Positions 25,281 to 33,774 of a stretch of 64,000 nt of DNA are shown here, one piece after another (the stretch's first letter is position 1; every line of letters starts with the position of its first letter). The position numbers and the translations under genes are program-made. The DNA lies in assembly GCF_003148775.1 (NCBI RefSeq), contig NZ_QGGW01000003.1:350523-414522 (forward strand), given 5' to 3'. Under the pieces are notes generated by a model that had not been told where the DNA came from, made no database searches, and saw nothing but the letters and a program-made list of their open reading frames with translations. The stretch comes from Roseicyclus mahoneyensis. GTDB taxonomy: Bacteria; Pseudomonadota; Alphaproteobacteria; Rhodobacterales; Rhodobacteraceae.

Positions 25281-27530
25281 ATGGCGCGCAAAGCATCCCC
25301 GATCGGTCCGCATGTTCTGGCGCTGATCGAGGATGCGCGCGTCGACCTCGCCCGAGCTGCCCTTGCCGTGCGCGAGGGCGACAATGAGCCGGAATTCAAG
25401 CTGCCCGAGGACGTTCCCGACCTCGCCGACGAAGAAGCAGTCGAGGCGTTTCGGCAAGCACTTGTCGAGACGCTGTCGGATTTCGACCGCGATGACCTGC
25501 GACCTGCGGAGCAGCGATCACGAAGGATCCGGGCCCTCGCCGAGAAAAAGGGCGTCACCTCGCTCACCACCATTGTCGAGCAACAACTCGATGAGACACG
25601 GTCGCAGGAGTTTCACCGGCAGCCAGATGAGCTCTGCAGAAGCATCTGGGCATATCTCCATGAACGCGAAACCTTCGAGGATGCGGAGAGCTTTCACTTC
25701 GCCCGACAGTTCCGCGACCACGGCAAGCTCTACGACGCCTTCGAGGTCGAACTGGAGAACCAGGTAGCCCTCGACGCGGCGGCCATCGACGAAAAGGCGC
25801 TGGCGTCAAAGATCAAGGGCATGCTCGAGCTGAAGCCCGAGATATCCTGCACGGTCAAGGCGCTCGATCTGCCTGCCACCGATACGCACCCTGCGTCCAT
25901 CATGCTGATCGTCCGGCACGGTGGCCCGCTTTCGAGCGTCTACGATCACCGGCAAGACGGAAGGCGGGGAACCATCTACTACCGACCGCCGAACGAGGCG
26001 ACGCTGATCTACACGCCCTCAATGCGGCAGATCGAGGTCTGCGCGGACAGCCCCGTGGTGCGCCAGTCGGTCAGCGACTCCTTCGCCGAAGTTGCGCTAG
26101 GTCACGACATCTCCCAGAAACCTCTGACCTGGAAGCGCTATAATCTTTCGCGCTTCCGCTCTTCGCTTCTTCTGCAGCCCCCTGAGATCGAAGGGTACGC
26201 GTTCGAGTTCGCGCGCGTCATCGAAGCCGAGATCCGGCTGGGAACCTGGCGCCGCAAGCTTCAGCTCAAGGTGACGGTCGACGATGACATCCAGGAGGTT
26301 GCCGACCGATATCTCGGGGCGCGGAACATCTTTCGGCGCGCCGAAGCGTTCAGCCGGATCACGATCGCGGTGGCCTACAACCTGATCGGCGATGAGAAGC
26401 AGCGGACGCTCAATATCACCATTGCAGGCACGAAGAGCTGCAACCTGCAGAGCAAGCCCGATCCGGAAGAACGCAGCCTCGGCTTCGCGCTACTCAAGGA
26501 ATGGGGAATCCTGAGCGCGTTCAGGCAGATCGCGCATGATGACCTTCGTGCGATATTCCCCCAGCTTGTTCAACTTCACGACCGCATCGAGGACGAGGTC
26601 AGCGGAAGTTATCTGCTGGAACTCGGGCTTGACCCGAAGCGTCTGATCGAAGGTGGCCTGCTCGAGCGCCGCGACCGTCAGGATGTGGTTCTCATCGAGG
26701 ACGACGACGTCGACGGGGAAGGCGCCGTCAAACCATCAGTGACCCAAGGAATGGTAAAGGCTGTAGGTCCTTTTGGCGAAGATGTCGGCAAGCGCCCCGC
26801 GTCGGATGTCGAGATGTTCGCGGTCAACGCTCAGTGGCTTCACGAGACGCTCATGCGCCTGATGAAGCCGCTGCTGAGCAAGCGGGCGGCCCAGATCCTG
26901 GACCCGGACCTAACCCTCGTCGGCGCGATCCAGATCGATGAGGCAGATGTGCCCGTCTATTTCGCCCGGCGGCTCAATGATCCGAAAACGGCGCAGAGAC
27001 TGGATCTGATGTTGCGCGCGCGGGACACCGCTGGGGTGGGCATCGTCTTCGCCGCGAGCGAGGAGATGCCGTCACATCTTGGGCCGAACGTCGTCATGCC
27101 GCTGCTGTCCCATCTCGCATCGGCTGACGAGGAAATGCTGTTCGCGCGCGACGGAATAGAACTCGCGTACCGAGACGGTCTTTCCCTCGCGCGCGGGGGC
27201 GTGTCGCCGCGGGTGGTTCGGACAGGCAAGCAGTCCGGCACGCTGTTCATTCCCGGCAGGGAGCCCCTTCACCTCGCTGGGAACGATCAACTTACGATCT
27301 TCGAGCGCCTGGTGGTCGCAGCCGCGAAAGGCAGTCCCGACGTTCAGGTAAAGGCGCTGATGGAAGGCTTCGAGTCCAGAAGCCCCCAGCAGGCGTTCCG
27401 GAAGGAGACCTGGGACAGCATCCGGGACGTCTATATCGGCAAGGGTGCGAAGAACGGATATTGGCGACTGCTACTCACTGCGCAGCCGACCGAAGCCGTG
27501 GCCGAGCCAACCGAGGAAGCGACCGTCTAA
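25281..27530 (+). CDS. Unrecognised 749-aa protein divergent from the recombinase operon
   Basis: A large acidic cytosolic protein; ATG at 25281 follows GAGGTGAG. Residues 1-130 are helical (VLALIEDARVDLARAALAVR). Residues 180-330 look beta-rich, with ISCTVKALDLPATDTHPASI and RRGTIYYRPPNEATLIYTPS. Residues 490-640 carry YLLELGLDPKRLIEGGLLER, LTLVGAIQIDEADVPVYFAR and AGVGIVFAASEEMPSHLGPN. The last 70 residues resemble a winged-helix cap (LTIFERLVVAAAKGSPDVQV). No nucleotide-binding, nuclease or membrane motif is seen. It is followed by three phased GTCTAACA repeats. Function unknown. Confidence 0.8.
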   Translation: MARKASPIGPHVLALIEDARVDLARAALAVREGDNEPEFKLPEDVPDLADEEAVEAFRQALVETLSDFDRDDLRPAEQRSRRIRALAEKKGVTSLTTIVEQQLDETRSQEFHRQPDELCRSIWAYLHERETFEDAESFHFARQFRDHGKLYDAFEVELENQVALDAAAIDEKALASKIKGMLELKPEISCTVKALDLPATDTHPASIMLIVRHGGPLSSVYDHRQDGRRGTIYYRPPNEATLIYTPSMRQIEVCADSPVVRQSVSDSFAEVALGHDISQKPLTWKRYNLSRFRSSLLLQPPEIEGYAFEFARVIEAEIRLGTWRRKLQLKVTVDDDIQEVADRYLGARNIFRRAEAFSRITIAVAYNLIGDEKQRTLNITIAGTKSCNLQSKPDPEERSLGFALLKEWGILSAFRQIAHDDLRAIFPQLVQLHDRIEDEVSGSYLLELGLDPKRLIEGGLLERRDRQDVVLIEDDDVDGEGAVKPSVTQGMVKAVGPFGEDVGKRPASDVEMFAVNAQWLHETLMRLMKPLLSKRAAQILDPDLTLVGAIQIDEADVPVYFARRLNDPKTAQRLDLMLRARDTAGVGIVFAASEEMPSHLGPNVVMPLLSHLASADEEMLFARDGIELAYRDGLSLARGGVSPRVVRTGKQSGTLFIPGREPLHLAGNDQLTIFERLVVAAAKGSPDVQVKALMEGFESRSPQQAFRKETWDSIRDVYIGKGAKNGYWRLLLTAQPTEAVAEPTEEATV

Positions 27531-27565
27531 CAGCGGTCTAACATGCGGCGGGAGACGGTCTAACA
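27525..27565 (+). repeat. Three phased GTCTAACA repeats
   Basis: Identical octamers start at 27525, 27536 and 27558, the last two preceded by CGG or ACG. The spacings are 11 and 22 bp, i.e. one and two helical turns, so all face the same side of the DNA. They overlap the stop of the 749-aa gene and lie upstream of the Com-like gene. They look like a regulator or replication-protein array. Confidence 0.6.
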
Positions 27566-27608
27566 AACCGCTGATTACTGGAAGGGCTCCACATAGAGGA
27601 GCACTTCC

Positions 27609-27854
27609 ATGCCGACTCCCTTCCCCCCGCGCCAGGCAGCCCAGACGAACTGGTCCGGCGCCGCGAAGACCAAGCCCACCACCTCCAACTCGGAATGGCG
27701 CTGCACGCGCTGTGAGAAGCTGCTCGGCGTCTGCCGGGACGGCCGGATGCACCTGCGCTTCGCGCGGGGGCACGAGTATCTCGTGGGCTTCCCGGTTCAG
27801 GCCACCTGTCGGGGCTGCGGCACGCTGAACCACGCGACCGCGCCCGCGCGCTGA
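27609..27854 (+). CDS. Com-like zinc-ribbon protein
   Basis: An 81-residue protein with a disordered 27-residue head and two CxxC knuckles: EWRCTRCEKLLGVCRDG and VQATCRGCGTLNHATAPAR. The spacing and the R-C-x-x-C-x-K-L-L opening resemble Mu Com, which binds mRNA to allow translation of the mom DNA-modification gene. Here it may be an RNA- or DNA-binding regulator of the downstream methyltransferases, but only the fold resemblance is visible. ATG at 27609; GAGGAGC upstream at about 27597. Confidence 0.65.
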   Translation: MPTPFPPRQAAQTNWSGAAKTKPTTSNSEWRCTRCEKLLGVCRDGRMHLRFARGHEYLVGFPVQATCRGCGTLNHATAPAR

Positions 27855-27953
27855 CGCGCGCATTCACCCAACCCCCTGAAATCGCAGAGACGCGCGACGT
27901 CCTGACCTGGCCACGAGAAGGCGCCGGACGCCTGGCCGCAAGGCAGGCGTCCG

Positions 27954-28676
27954 ATGTCCTTCGCGTGGCACGAGATCCGTGATCACCTCATGCATTCATC
28001 CACGAACCTTCACTTCCAGCGCAGTTTCGACGCCGTCAGGCGTGCGCAGGCCGCCCTCGCACCGTTCCGGGATCCGGCGGCTCTGTTGGACGGTCTGCAC
28101 CGCACGCCCGGCGATCAGGGCCAGAAGAACGTGATCCTCTCCACGCTCGTTAGCGCGGCGCAGGGCGACGGGCCAGCGTCCGACTGCGCCCTGACGCTGC
28201 TGTTGCTGGCGCTCTGGCCCGGCCTCGACGCCATCCGGCGCCGGTCGCTCTGGCGCAGGCTCGGCACCGCCGACGAGATCGCGTCCGACGTCCTTGCGCG
28301 CACCACCGAGGCGGTCCGCGGCCTCGACCTTGGCCGCGTCAACTGGATCGCGGCCACGGTGTTGCGCAACGTCGAGCGCGACATGATCCGCGTGCGCCAG
28401 CGCGACCACACGCGCGAGCATCTCGCCCGCAGCGCCGATCCTGACGAGGTGGCGGACAGCGGCGAAAGCGGCATCGGCGCGGACGGGTACGCACGGCTGA
28501 ACGGTGCCGTGCGGAGGCTGCTCGGCGATGATGCCCTGCTGGTGATCCGCGTGGCGATCGAGGGCTTCTCCCAGGCCGAGGTCGCCGTCGAACTCGGCCT
28601 GACCGAGGTCGCCGCCCGCAAGCGGTACCAGCGCGCGATGCGCCGGCTGCACGACGCCCTTCAGGAAATCCCCTGA
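27954..28676 (+). CDS. Sigma-70-like protein with region-4 HTH
   Basis: A 240-residue protein. Residues 90-150 resemble a sigma region 2 core (DAIRRRSLWRRLGTADEIAS then VNWIAATVLRNVERDMIRVR). The C-terminal 50 residues form a region 4 HTH: DDALLVIRVAIEGFSQAEVA then VELGLTEVAARKRYQRAMRR. It could be a phage-encoded sigma or late activator. ATG at 27954 is an in-frame start with weak GGCAGG upstream; later starts cannot be excluded. It precedes the small early genes. Confidence 0.65.
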   Translation: MSFAWHEIRDHLMHSSTNLHFQRSFDAVRRAQAALAPFRDPAALLDGLHRTPGDQGQKNVILSTLVSAAQGDGPASDCALTLLLLALWPGLDAIRRRSLWRRLGTADEIASDVLARTTEAVRGLDLGRVNWIAATVLRNVERDMIRVRQRDHTREHLARSADPDEVADSGESGIGADGYARLNGAVRRLLGDDALLVIRVAIEGFSQAEVAVELGLTEVAARKRYQRAMRRLHDALQEIP

Positions 28677-28681
28677 ACCGA

Positions 28682-28714
28682 TGTCCCGATCCGGTCCTGC
28701 GGGTGGCTTTTCCC
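28682..28714 (+). repeat. 33-bp intergenic repeat, copy 1
   Basis: Two blocks, TGTCCCGATCCGGTC and GGGTGGCTTTTCCC, separated by four bases. The same arrangement recurs at 30186-30218. It sits six bases after the sigma-like gene and about 45 bp before the next start, so it is likely a regulatory or mRNA element of the early operon. Confidence 0.6.
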
Positions 28715-28760
28715 ATTCGAGCGCCCCGAGCGCCTTCCCTCCAACCGAAAGCAGACACGC

Positions 28761-28955
28761 ATGAACCGCACTGCCGATCTGTCGCTCGAGGATTTCAGGC
28801 GTCTTCCGGGGCTCTATCGCCGCTGGGAACTGACCGAGGTCTGCGAGCCCAACCGCAACTATCAGATCGAGGACGCCGGCGCCCATGCCGACGGGACGCC
28901 GCTGCTGGCGATCTACGTCGCCGAGCCCGCGCCCGACGTCCGCGAGGCCGCGTGA
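28761..28955 (+). CDS. Small phage protein, 64 aa
   Basis: Reads MNRTADLSLEDFRRLPGLYR then RWELTEVCEPNRNYQIEDAG, ending in an acidic tail. No family is recognised. It is a compact globular candidate with one cysteine. It follows repeat copy 1 and precedes the 98-aa gene by 38 bp, probably in one early transcript. Confidence 0.55.
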   Translation: MNRTADLSLEDFRRLPGLYRRWELTEVCEPNRNYQIEDAGAHADGTPLLAIYVAEPAPDVREAA

Positions 28956-28993
28956 TGCGCCTCCTCGATCACATCATCCCACGGAGAACAGCC

Positions 28994-29290
28994 ATGCCGG
29001 ACCAGCCGGACGACATCACCCGTCTTCGCAAGGCGAGCTACGCCCTTGAAGACCTCCCCGAAACCATCGCCTTCCCGCAGCGTCCCGGAGACGAACCGCG
29101 CGAGCCGCTGCCGGTCGTCGAGGCGACCGTCGACGAGATCGCCTTCGCGATCGTGGAAGCGGAGCGCGAGAGCACGGCCGCCTACCGCCGCGCCGACGCG
29201 CTGAAGCGCCTCTACAAGCTCGCCCGCGAGGCGGGGTGCATCGGCGCAGATCGCGCCGCCACGGCGGTGATGAAGAAGGAGGGCAAGTGA
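28994..29290 (+). CDS. Small phage protein, 98 aa
   Basis: Acidic helical protein with IAFAIVEAERESTAAYRRAD and ALKRLYKLAREAGCIGADRA. ATG at 28994 has GGAG seven bases upstream; an earlier ATG at 28955 is in frame. Its stop overlaps the Sak4-like ATPase start (TGATG), so the two are translationally coupled, which suggests a recombination-accessory role. No family recognised. Confidence 0.65.
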   Translation: MPDQPDDITRLRKASYALEDLPETIAFPQRPGDEPREPLPVVEATVDEIAFAIVEAERESTAAYRRADALKRLYKLAREAGCIGADRAATAVMKKEGK

Positions 29291-30165
29291 TGGCCCTTCC
29301 CATCATCGGCGCCGATGAGCGGCTCGCGCAGCGCAAGGGCATCAAGGGCGTCATCTTCGGCCGGTCCGGCATCGGCAAGACCAGCCTGCTCTGGACGCTG
29401 AACGCCTCGACCACGCTCTTCCTCGATCTCGAGGCCGGCGATCTGGCGGTCGAGGGGCTGGAGATCGACACGCTCCGGCCCCGCACCTGGAAGGAATGCC
29501 GGGATTTCGCGGTGTTCATCGGCGGGCCGAACCCGGCGCTGCGCGAGGACCAGCCCTACAGCATGGCGCATTTCGACGAGGTCTGCGGGCGCTACGGCGA
29601 TCCGGCGGTGATCGGGAAATACGAGACCGTCTTCATCGACTCGATCACCGTGGCCGGGCGGCTCTGCTTCCAGTGGTGCCGCGGCCAGCCTGACGCCTTC
29701 TCCGAGAAAACCGGCAAGCCCGACATCCGCGGCGCCTACGGGCTGCACGGCCGCGAGATGATCGGCTGGCTGACCCACCTGCAGCACACGCGCGGCAAGC
29801 ATGTCTGGTTCGTGGGCATCCTCGACGAGCGGCTCGACGACTTCAACCGCAAGGTCTTCCAGCCGCAGATCGACGGCTCGAAGACCGGGCTCGAGCTGCC
29901 GGGGATCGTCGATCAGGTCATCACCATGGCCGACATCCCGGACCCGGGCGGTCAGCCGCAGCGCGCCTTCGTCTGCCAGACGCTGAATCCGTGGGGCTTT
30001 CCGGCCAAGGACCGCTCGGGCCGCCTCGACAGGGTCGAGGCCCCGCATCTCGGCCGGCTGATGGAGAAGATCCAGCGCCCTGCAGCGCCTGCGTCCGAAC
30101 GCCTGACCTGGCCGCCGGTGACCCCAGCCGAACCCGTCCCCGCGCATGAGCCTGGCCATGGCTGA
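29290..30165 (+). CDS. Sak4-like phage RecA-family ATPase
   Basis: A 291-residue AAA_24-type ATPase. Walker A is GRSGIGKTS (residues 24-32), then LFLDLEAGDLAVEGLEIDTL. Walker B is YETVFIDSITVAGRLCFQWC, followed by VWFVGILDERLDDFNRKVFQ and KTGLELPGIVDQVITMADIP. This matches the phage nucleotide-binding/Sak4 family, which promotes single-strand annealing with a partner SSB. It is followed by repeat copy 2 and a candidate ssDNA-binding gene. ATP binding is clear; annealing activity is inferred from family. Confidence 0.85.
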   Translation: MALPIIGADERLAQRKGIKGVIFGRSGIGKTSLLWTLNASTTLFLDLEAGDLAVEGLEIDTLRPRTWKECRDFAVFIGGPNPALREDQPYSMAHFDEVCGRYGDPAVIGKYETVFIDSITVAGRLCFQWCRGQPDAFSEKTGKPDIRGAYGLHGREMIGWLTHLQHTRGKHVWFVGILDERLDDFNRKVFQPQIDGSKTGLELPGIVDQVITMADIPDPGGQPQRAFVCQTLNPWGFPAKDRSGRLDRVEAPHLGRLMEKIQRPAAPASERLTWPPVTPAEPVPAHEPGHG

Positions 30166-30185
30166 GCGCCTCTCGCCACGCCCGG

Positions 30186-30218
30186 TGTCCCGATCCGGTC
30201 GCCGGGGTGGCTTTTCCC
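30186..30218 (+). repeat. 33-bp intergenic repeat, copy 2
   Basis: Same two blocks and four-base spacer as at 28682-28714. It lies 21 bp after the ATPase stop and about 48 bp before the next start. Confidence 0.6.
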
Positions 30219-30266
30219 CTCTGACGCCGCTGCGCGTCCCATCCTCCAACTGAAAGGAGCCGCGCA

Positions 30267-30890
30267 ATGTCCGGACCCTGGAACGACTTCAACTCCGCCC
30301 AATCCAACACCAACGTCATCCCGAAAGGCACGCTCGCCAAGGTGCGTCTGACGCTCCGCCCCGGCGGCTTCGACGACCCCTCGCAGGGCTGGACCGGCGG
30401 CTGGGCGCGCCGCGCCGCCACCGGCGCCGTCTATCTCGACGCCGAATACACGGTGCTCGAGGGGCCCTATGCCCGGCGCAAGGTCTGGTCGCTGATCGGC
30501 CTCTACAGCCCCAAGGGCCCCGACTGGGCGAACATGGGGCGCGGCCTGATCCGCGGCATCCTCAACTCCGCGCGCGGCGTGTCCGACAAGGACAACTCGC
30601 CCGAGGCGCAGGCGCGCCGCCGCATCAACGGGTTCGGCGATCTCGACGGCGTCGAGTTCATCGCCCGCATCGACATCGGCACCGACACCAACGGCGAGGA
30701 CAAGAACGAGATCCGCGCCGCGGTCACCCCCGACCATCGGGACTACGCCGCGCTGATGGGCACGGTCGCGCCGCAGTTCACCGCCGCCCCGGCGCAGGGC
30801 CACACCCCGCAGCAGCCCACCACGGCCACCCAGCCCAGCCAGCCCGCGTCCGCCCCCGGCGCCGCCGGTCGGCCGAGCTGGGCGCAGTAA
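30267..30890 (+). CDS. Candidate ssDNA-binding protein, 207 aa
   Basis: The core (KGTLAKVRLTLRPGGFDDPS then AVYLDAEYTVLEGPYARRKV and WSLIGLYSPKGPDWANMGRG) looks like a beta-barrel nucleic-acid-binding domain. RRRINGFGDLDGVEFIARID follows. The last 50 residues are a Gln/Pro/Thr-rich tail ending PSWAQ, without the acidic tip of classical SSB. Its place after a Sak4-like ATPase, which normally has an SSB partner, supports the call. ATG at 30267 has AAAGGAG upstream. An SSB role is inference. Confidence 0.55.
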   Translation: MSGPWNDFNSAQSNTNVIPKGTLAKVRLTLRPGGFDDPSQGWTGGWARRAATGAVYLDAEYTVLEGPYARRKVWSLIGLYSPKGPDWANMGRGLIRGILNSARGVSDKDNSPEAQARRRINGFGDLDGVEFIARIDIGTDTNGEDKNEIRAAVTPDHRDYAALMGTVAPQFTAAPAQGHTPQQPTTATQPSQPASAPGAAGRPSWAQ

Positions 30891-30904
30891 GGGGGAGACC
30901 GGCC

Positions 30905-32593
30905 ATGCGCCTGCGCCCCCGCCAGAAGACCTTCGTCGAGCGCAGCGTCGCTGCGCTCGCTTCCCACGGCAACACGCTGGGCGTGGCGCCCACCGGCGCG
31001 GGCAAGACCATCATGCTCTCGGCGGTCACCGGCGAGATGATCGGCGACGGGGCCAAGGCCTGCGTACTGGCGCATCGCGACGAGTTGACGGCGCAGAACC
31101 GCGCCAAGTTCCAGCGCGTGGTGCCGGGCGTCGCCACCTCGGTGATCGACGCCACGGAGAAGTCCTGGGGCGGCCAGGTCGCCTTCGCCATGGTGCCGAC
31201 GCTGGCGCGGGCCTCGAACCTCGCCGACATGCCGCGTCTCGACCTGCTTGTCGTCGACGAGGCGCACCATGCCGTCGCCGACAGCTACCGCCGCATCATC
31301 GACCGCGTGCGCGAGGCCAATCCCGACGCCCGCATCTTCGGGGTCACGGCGACGCCGAACAGGGGCGACAGAAAGGGCCTGCGCGAGGTCTTCGACAACG
31401 TGGCCGATCAGGTTCGGCTGGGCGAGCTGATCGCCTCGGGCCACCTCGTGCCGCCGCGCACCTTCGTCATCGACGTGGGCGTGCAGGAGGAACTGCGCTC
31501 GGTCCGCAAGACCATGTCGGATTTCGACATGGCGGAGGTGGCGGGCATCATGGACCGCGCTCCCGTCACCGACGAGGTGATCCGGCACTGGAAGGAGAAG
31601 GCAGGCGACCGGCAGACCGTGGTGTTCTGCTCCACCGTCGCGCACGCCGAACACGTCACCGACGCCTTCAGGGCGGCGGGCGTTTCCGCCGCCCTGATCC
31701 ACGGCGATCTGGCGGCCGAGACGCGGAAGGCGATCCTCGCCGACTATGCGGCGGGCAGCATCCGCGTCATCGTCAACGTGGCGGTGCTGACCGAGGGCTG
31801 GGACCATCCGCCCACCTCCTGCGTCGTGCTGCTGCGGCCCAGCTCCTACAAGTCCACCATGATCCAGATGGTCGGGCGCGGTCTGCGCACCGTCGATCCC
31901 GAGGAACATCCAGGCATCGTCAAGACCGACTGCGTCGTGCTGGATTTCGGCACCTCGAGCCTGATCCACGGCACGCTGGAACAAGATGTCGATCTCGACG
32001 GCAAGACCGAAACCGGCGAAGCGCCGACCAAGACCTGCCCGACCTGCGAGGCAGAGATCCCACTGGCCGCCACCGAATGTCCGCTCTGCGGCGAGGAGTT
32101 CCCGCGCGAGGATCTGGATGCGGGCGAAGGCGGGGCCGCCGCGCCGCTCTCGGGCTTCATGATGACCGAGATCGACCTGCTGAAGCGGTCCAGCTTCGCG
32201 TGGGTCGACCTCTACGGCACGGACGACGCGCTGATGGCCACGGGCTTCGCAGCCTGGGGCGGCATCTTCTGGCTGGACGGGGTCTGGTACGCAATCGGCG
32301 GGGCGAAGGGCGAACGTCCCCACCTGCTGGGTGTCGGCGAGCGAACCGTCTGTCTCGCGCAGGCCGACGACTGGCTGAACACCCACGAGACTGACGAGAG
32401 CGCCTTCAAGACCCGTTCCTGGCTGCGCCAGCCGCCGACCGAAAAGCAGCTCCAGTACCTGCCGCCCGAGTGCCGCCACGACTTCGGCCTGACGCGCTAC
32501 CGCGCCTCGGCGCTGATGACCTTCGGCTTCAACAAGCGCGCCATCCGCCAGCTGATCGACACGGCGGCCTCTCCCGAACGGAGGGCGGCATGA
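30905..32593 (+). CDS. Superfamily 2 DEAD/DEAH helicase with zinc ribbon
   Basis: A 562-residue helicase. Motif I is PTGAGKT (residues 29-35), motif II DEAHH in LLVVDEAHHAVADSYRRIID, motif III VTATP, motif V VAVLTEGWDHP and motif VI QMVGRGLR. A C-terminal four-cysteine ribbon (CPTCEAEIPLAATECPLCG) follows at about residue 378. The C-terminal 160 residues include a WYAIGGAKGERPHLLGVG beta part and KQLQYLPPECRHDFGL. It is an SSL2/RAD25-type enzyme likely to unwind or remodel DNA during phage replication. Confidence 0.9.
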   Translation: MRLRPRQKTFVERSVAALASHGNTLGVAPTGAGKTIMLSAVTGEMIGDGAKACVLAHRDELTAQNRAKFQRVVPGVATSVIDATEKSWGGQVAFAMVPTLARASNLADMPRLDLLVVDEAHHAVADSYRRIIDRVREANPDARIFGVTATPNRGDRKGLREVFDNVADQVRLGELIASGHLVPPRTFVIDVGVQEELRSVRKTMSDFDMAEVAGIMDRAPVTDEVIRHWKEKAGDRQTVVFCSTVAHAEHVTDAFRAAGVSAALIHGDLAAETRKAILADYAAGSIRVIVNVAVLTEGWDHPPTSCVVLLRPSSYKSTMIQMVGRGLRTVDPEEHPGIVKTDCVVLDFGTSSLIHGTLEQDVDLDGKTETGEAPTKTCPTCEAEIPLAATECPLCGEEFPREDLDAGEGGAAAPLSGFMMTEIDLLKRSSFAWVDLYGTDDALMATGFAAWGGIFWLDGVWYAIGGAKGERPHLLGVGERTVCLAQADDWLNTHETDESAFKTRSWLRQPPTEKQLQYLPPECRHDFGLTRYRASALMTFGFNKRAIRQLIDTAASPERRAA

Positions 32594-32596
32594 CCC

Positions 32597-33007
32597 ATGT
32601 CCGCATCCACCCCCATCCCGGCCGAGGACCGGCGGCGACTGTGGCATCCGCGTGGAACGCTCTGTGCTGTTTGCCGGCAACCCACCCGTGGTTTTGGCTG
32701 GTTCGATCCGCACCGGTCGAAGCGGCCCCGGCCCTCGGTCTGGTTCTGCTCGATGCCCTGCCAGTCCTTCTGGACGCGCTTGGCCAGGGAGCGTTTCGCC
32801 ATGGTTGACCTGACCAAGGAAGAGCGCGCCGCGATCACCGCCACCATGAAGCGCGTGGCGCTGCTGATGGACGAGATCGGCTGGGCCACCCCGCTGGCCG
32901 AGCTGACCGAGGCTCAGGTGCGCGCGCTGATCGAGGAAGCCGTCGAGGGCTTCCGCGAGGCCATGTCCGACATCGCCCGGGCGCAGACGCCGGAGGTGCC
33001 GTTTTGA
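32597..33007 (+). CDS. DUF6511-type zinc-finger protein
   Basis: A 136-residue protein. The N-terminus has LWHPRGTLCAVCRQPTRGFG and VWFCSMPCQSFW, a four-cysteine zinc knuckle. The C-terminal part is a helical acidic EERAAITATMKRVALLMDEI with a QVRALIEEAVEGFREAM tail. It fits DUF6511, found in prophages of this group. Start overlaps the helicase end closely; it is in the replication block. Confidence 0.75.
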   Translation: MSASTPIPAEDRRRLWHPRGTLCAVCRQPTRGFGWFDPHRSKRPRPSVWFCSMPCQSFWTRLARERFAMVDLTKEERAAITATMKRVALLMDEIGWATPLAELTEAQVRALIEEAVEGFREAMSDIARAQTPEVPF

Positions 33008-33774
33008 CCCTCGATTACAATCATCGGCCCAGTTTCGCGGAGCAAGTCAACGCCGCCGTCGATCGGGCGCTCACCGCCGATCAGGCCACGCGGCCGCCCC
33101 GCGACTACCTCGGTGGCTCGCGCCTCGGCCATGCCTGCGAGCGGGCCCTGCAGTTCGAGTTCACGGCGACGCCGAAGGACGAGGGCCAGGACTTCTCGGG
33201 CCAGTCGCTGCGCATCTTCGCCATCGGCCACGCGCTCGAGGATCTGGCCGTCGCCTGGCTGCGCGGCGCGGGTTTCGACCTCTACACCCGCAAGGGCAAC
33301 CGGCCCGATGGCGGCCAGTTCGGCTTCTCCGTCGCGAACGGGCGCATCCGCGGCCATGTCGACGGCATCATCGCTGCGGGCCCCGAAGGCTTCGGTCTGG
33401 CCGTTCCCGCCCTCTGGGAATGCAAGACGATGAACGCCAAGAACTGGCGCGCCTGCGTGAAGGACGGCGTGACCAAGTCGAAGCCGGTCTACGCCGCCCA
33501 GATCGCGCTCTACCAGGCCTACATGGAAGGGACGGTGCCGGGCATCTCGGCCGCGCCGGCGCTCTTCACTGCGATCAACAAGGACACGGCAGAACTGCAC
33601 CACGAACTGGTGCCCTTCGATGCCGACCTCGCGCAGCGCATGTCCGACCGGGGCGTGCGGATCTTGCAGGCGACCGATGCGGGCGAGCTTCTGCCGCGCG
33701 TCGCCACCACGCCCGACTTCTTCGAATGCCGCTTCTGCCCGTGGTCCGAGCGTTGCTGGGGGCTGCCGGCATGA
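33004..33774 (+). CDS. Cas4/RecB-like PD-(D/E)XK exonuclease
   Basis: A 256-residue nuclease. An early cysteine in SRLGHACERALQF, the active-site aspartate in IRGHVDGIIAAG, and E-C-K in ALWECKTMNAKNW form the PD-(D/E)XK site. Three cysteines near the end (FFECRFCPWSERCWG) with the first complete a 4Fe-4S cluster as in Cas4/AddB. Such phage nucleases make 3' or 5' ssDNA ends for annealing by Sak4-like proteins. TTG at 33004 with GGAGGTG upstream is the start, overlapping the previous stop. Confidence 0.85.
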   Translation: MTLDYNHRPSFAEQVNAAVDRALTADQATRPPRDYLGGSRLGHACERALQFEFTATPKDEGQDFSGQSLRIFAIGHALEDLAVAWLRGAGFDLYTRKGNRPDGGQFGFSVANGRIRGHVDGIIAAGPEGFGLAVPALWECKTMNAKNWRACVKDGVTKSKPVYAAQIALYQAYMEGTVPGISAAPALFTAINKDTAELHHELVPFDADLAQRMSDRGVRILQATDAGELLPRVATTPDFFECRFCPWSERCWGLPA

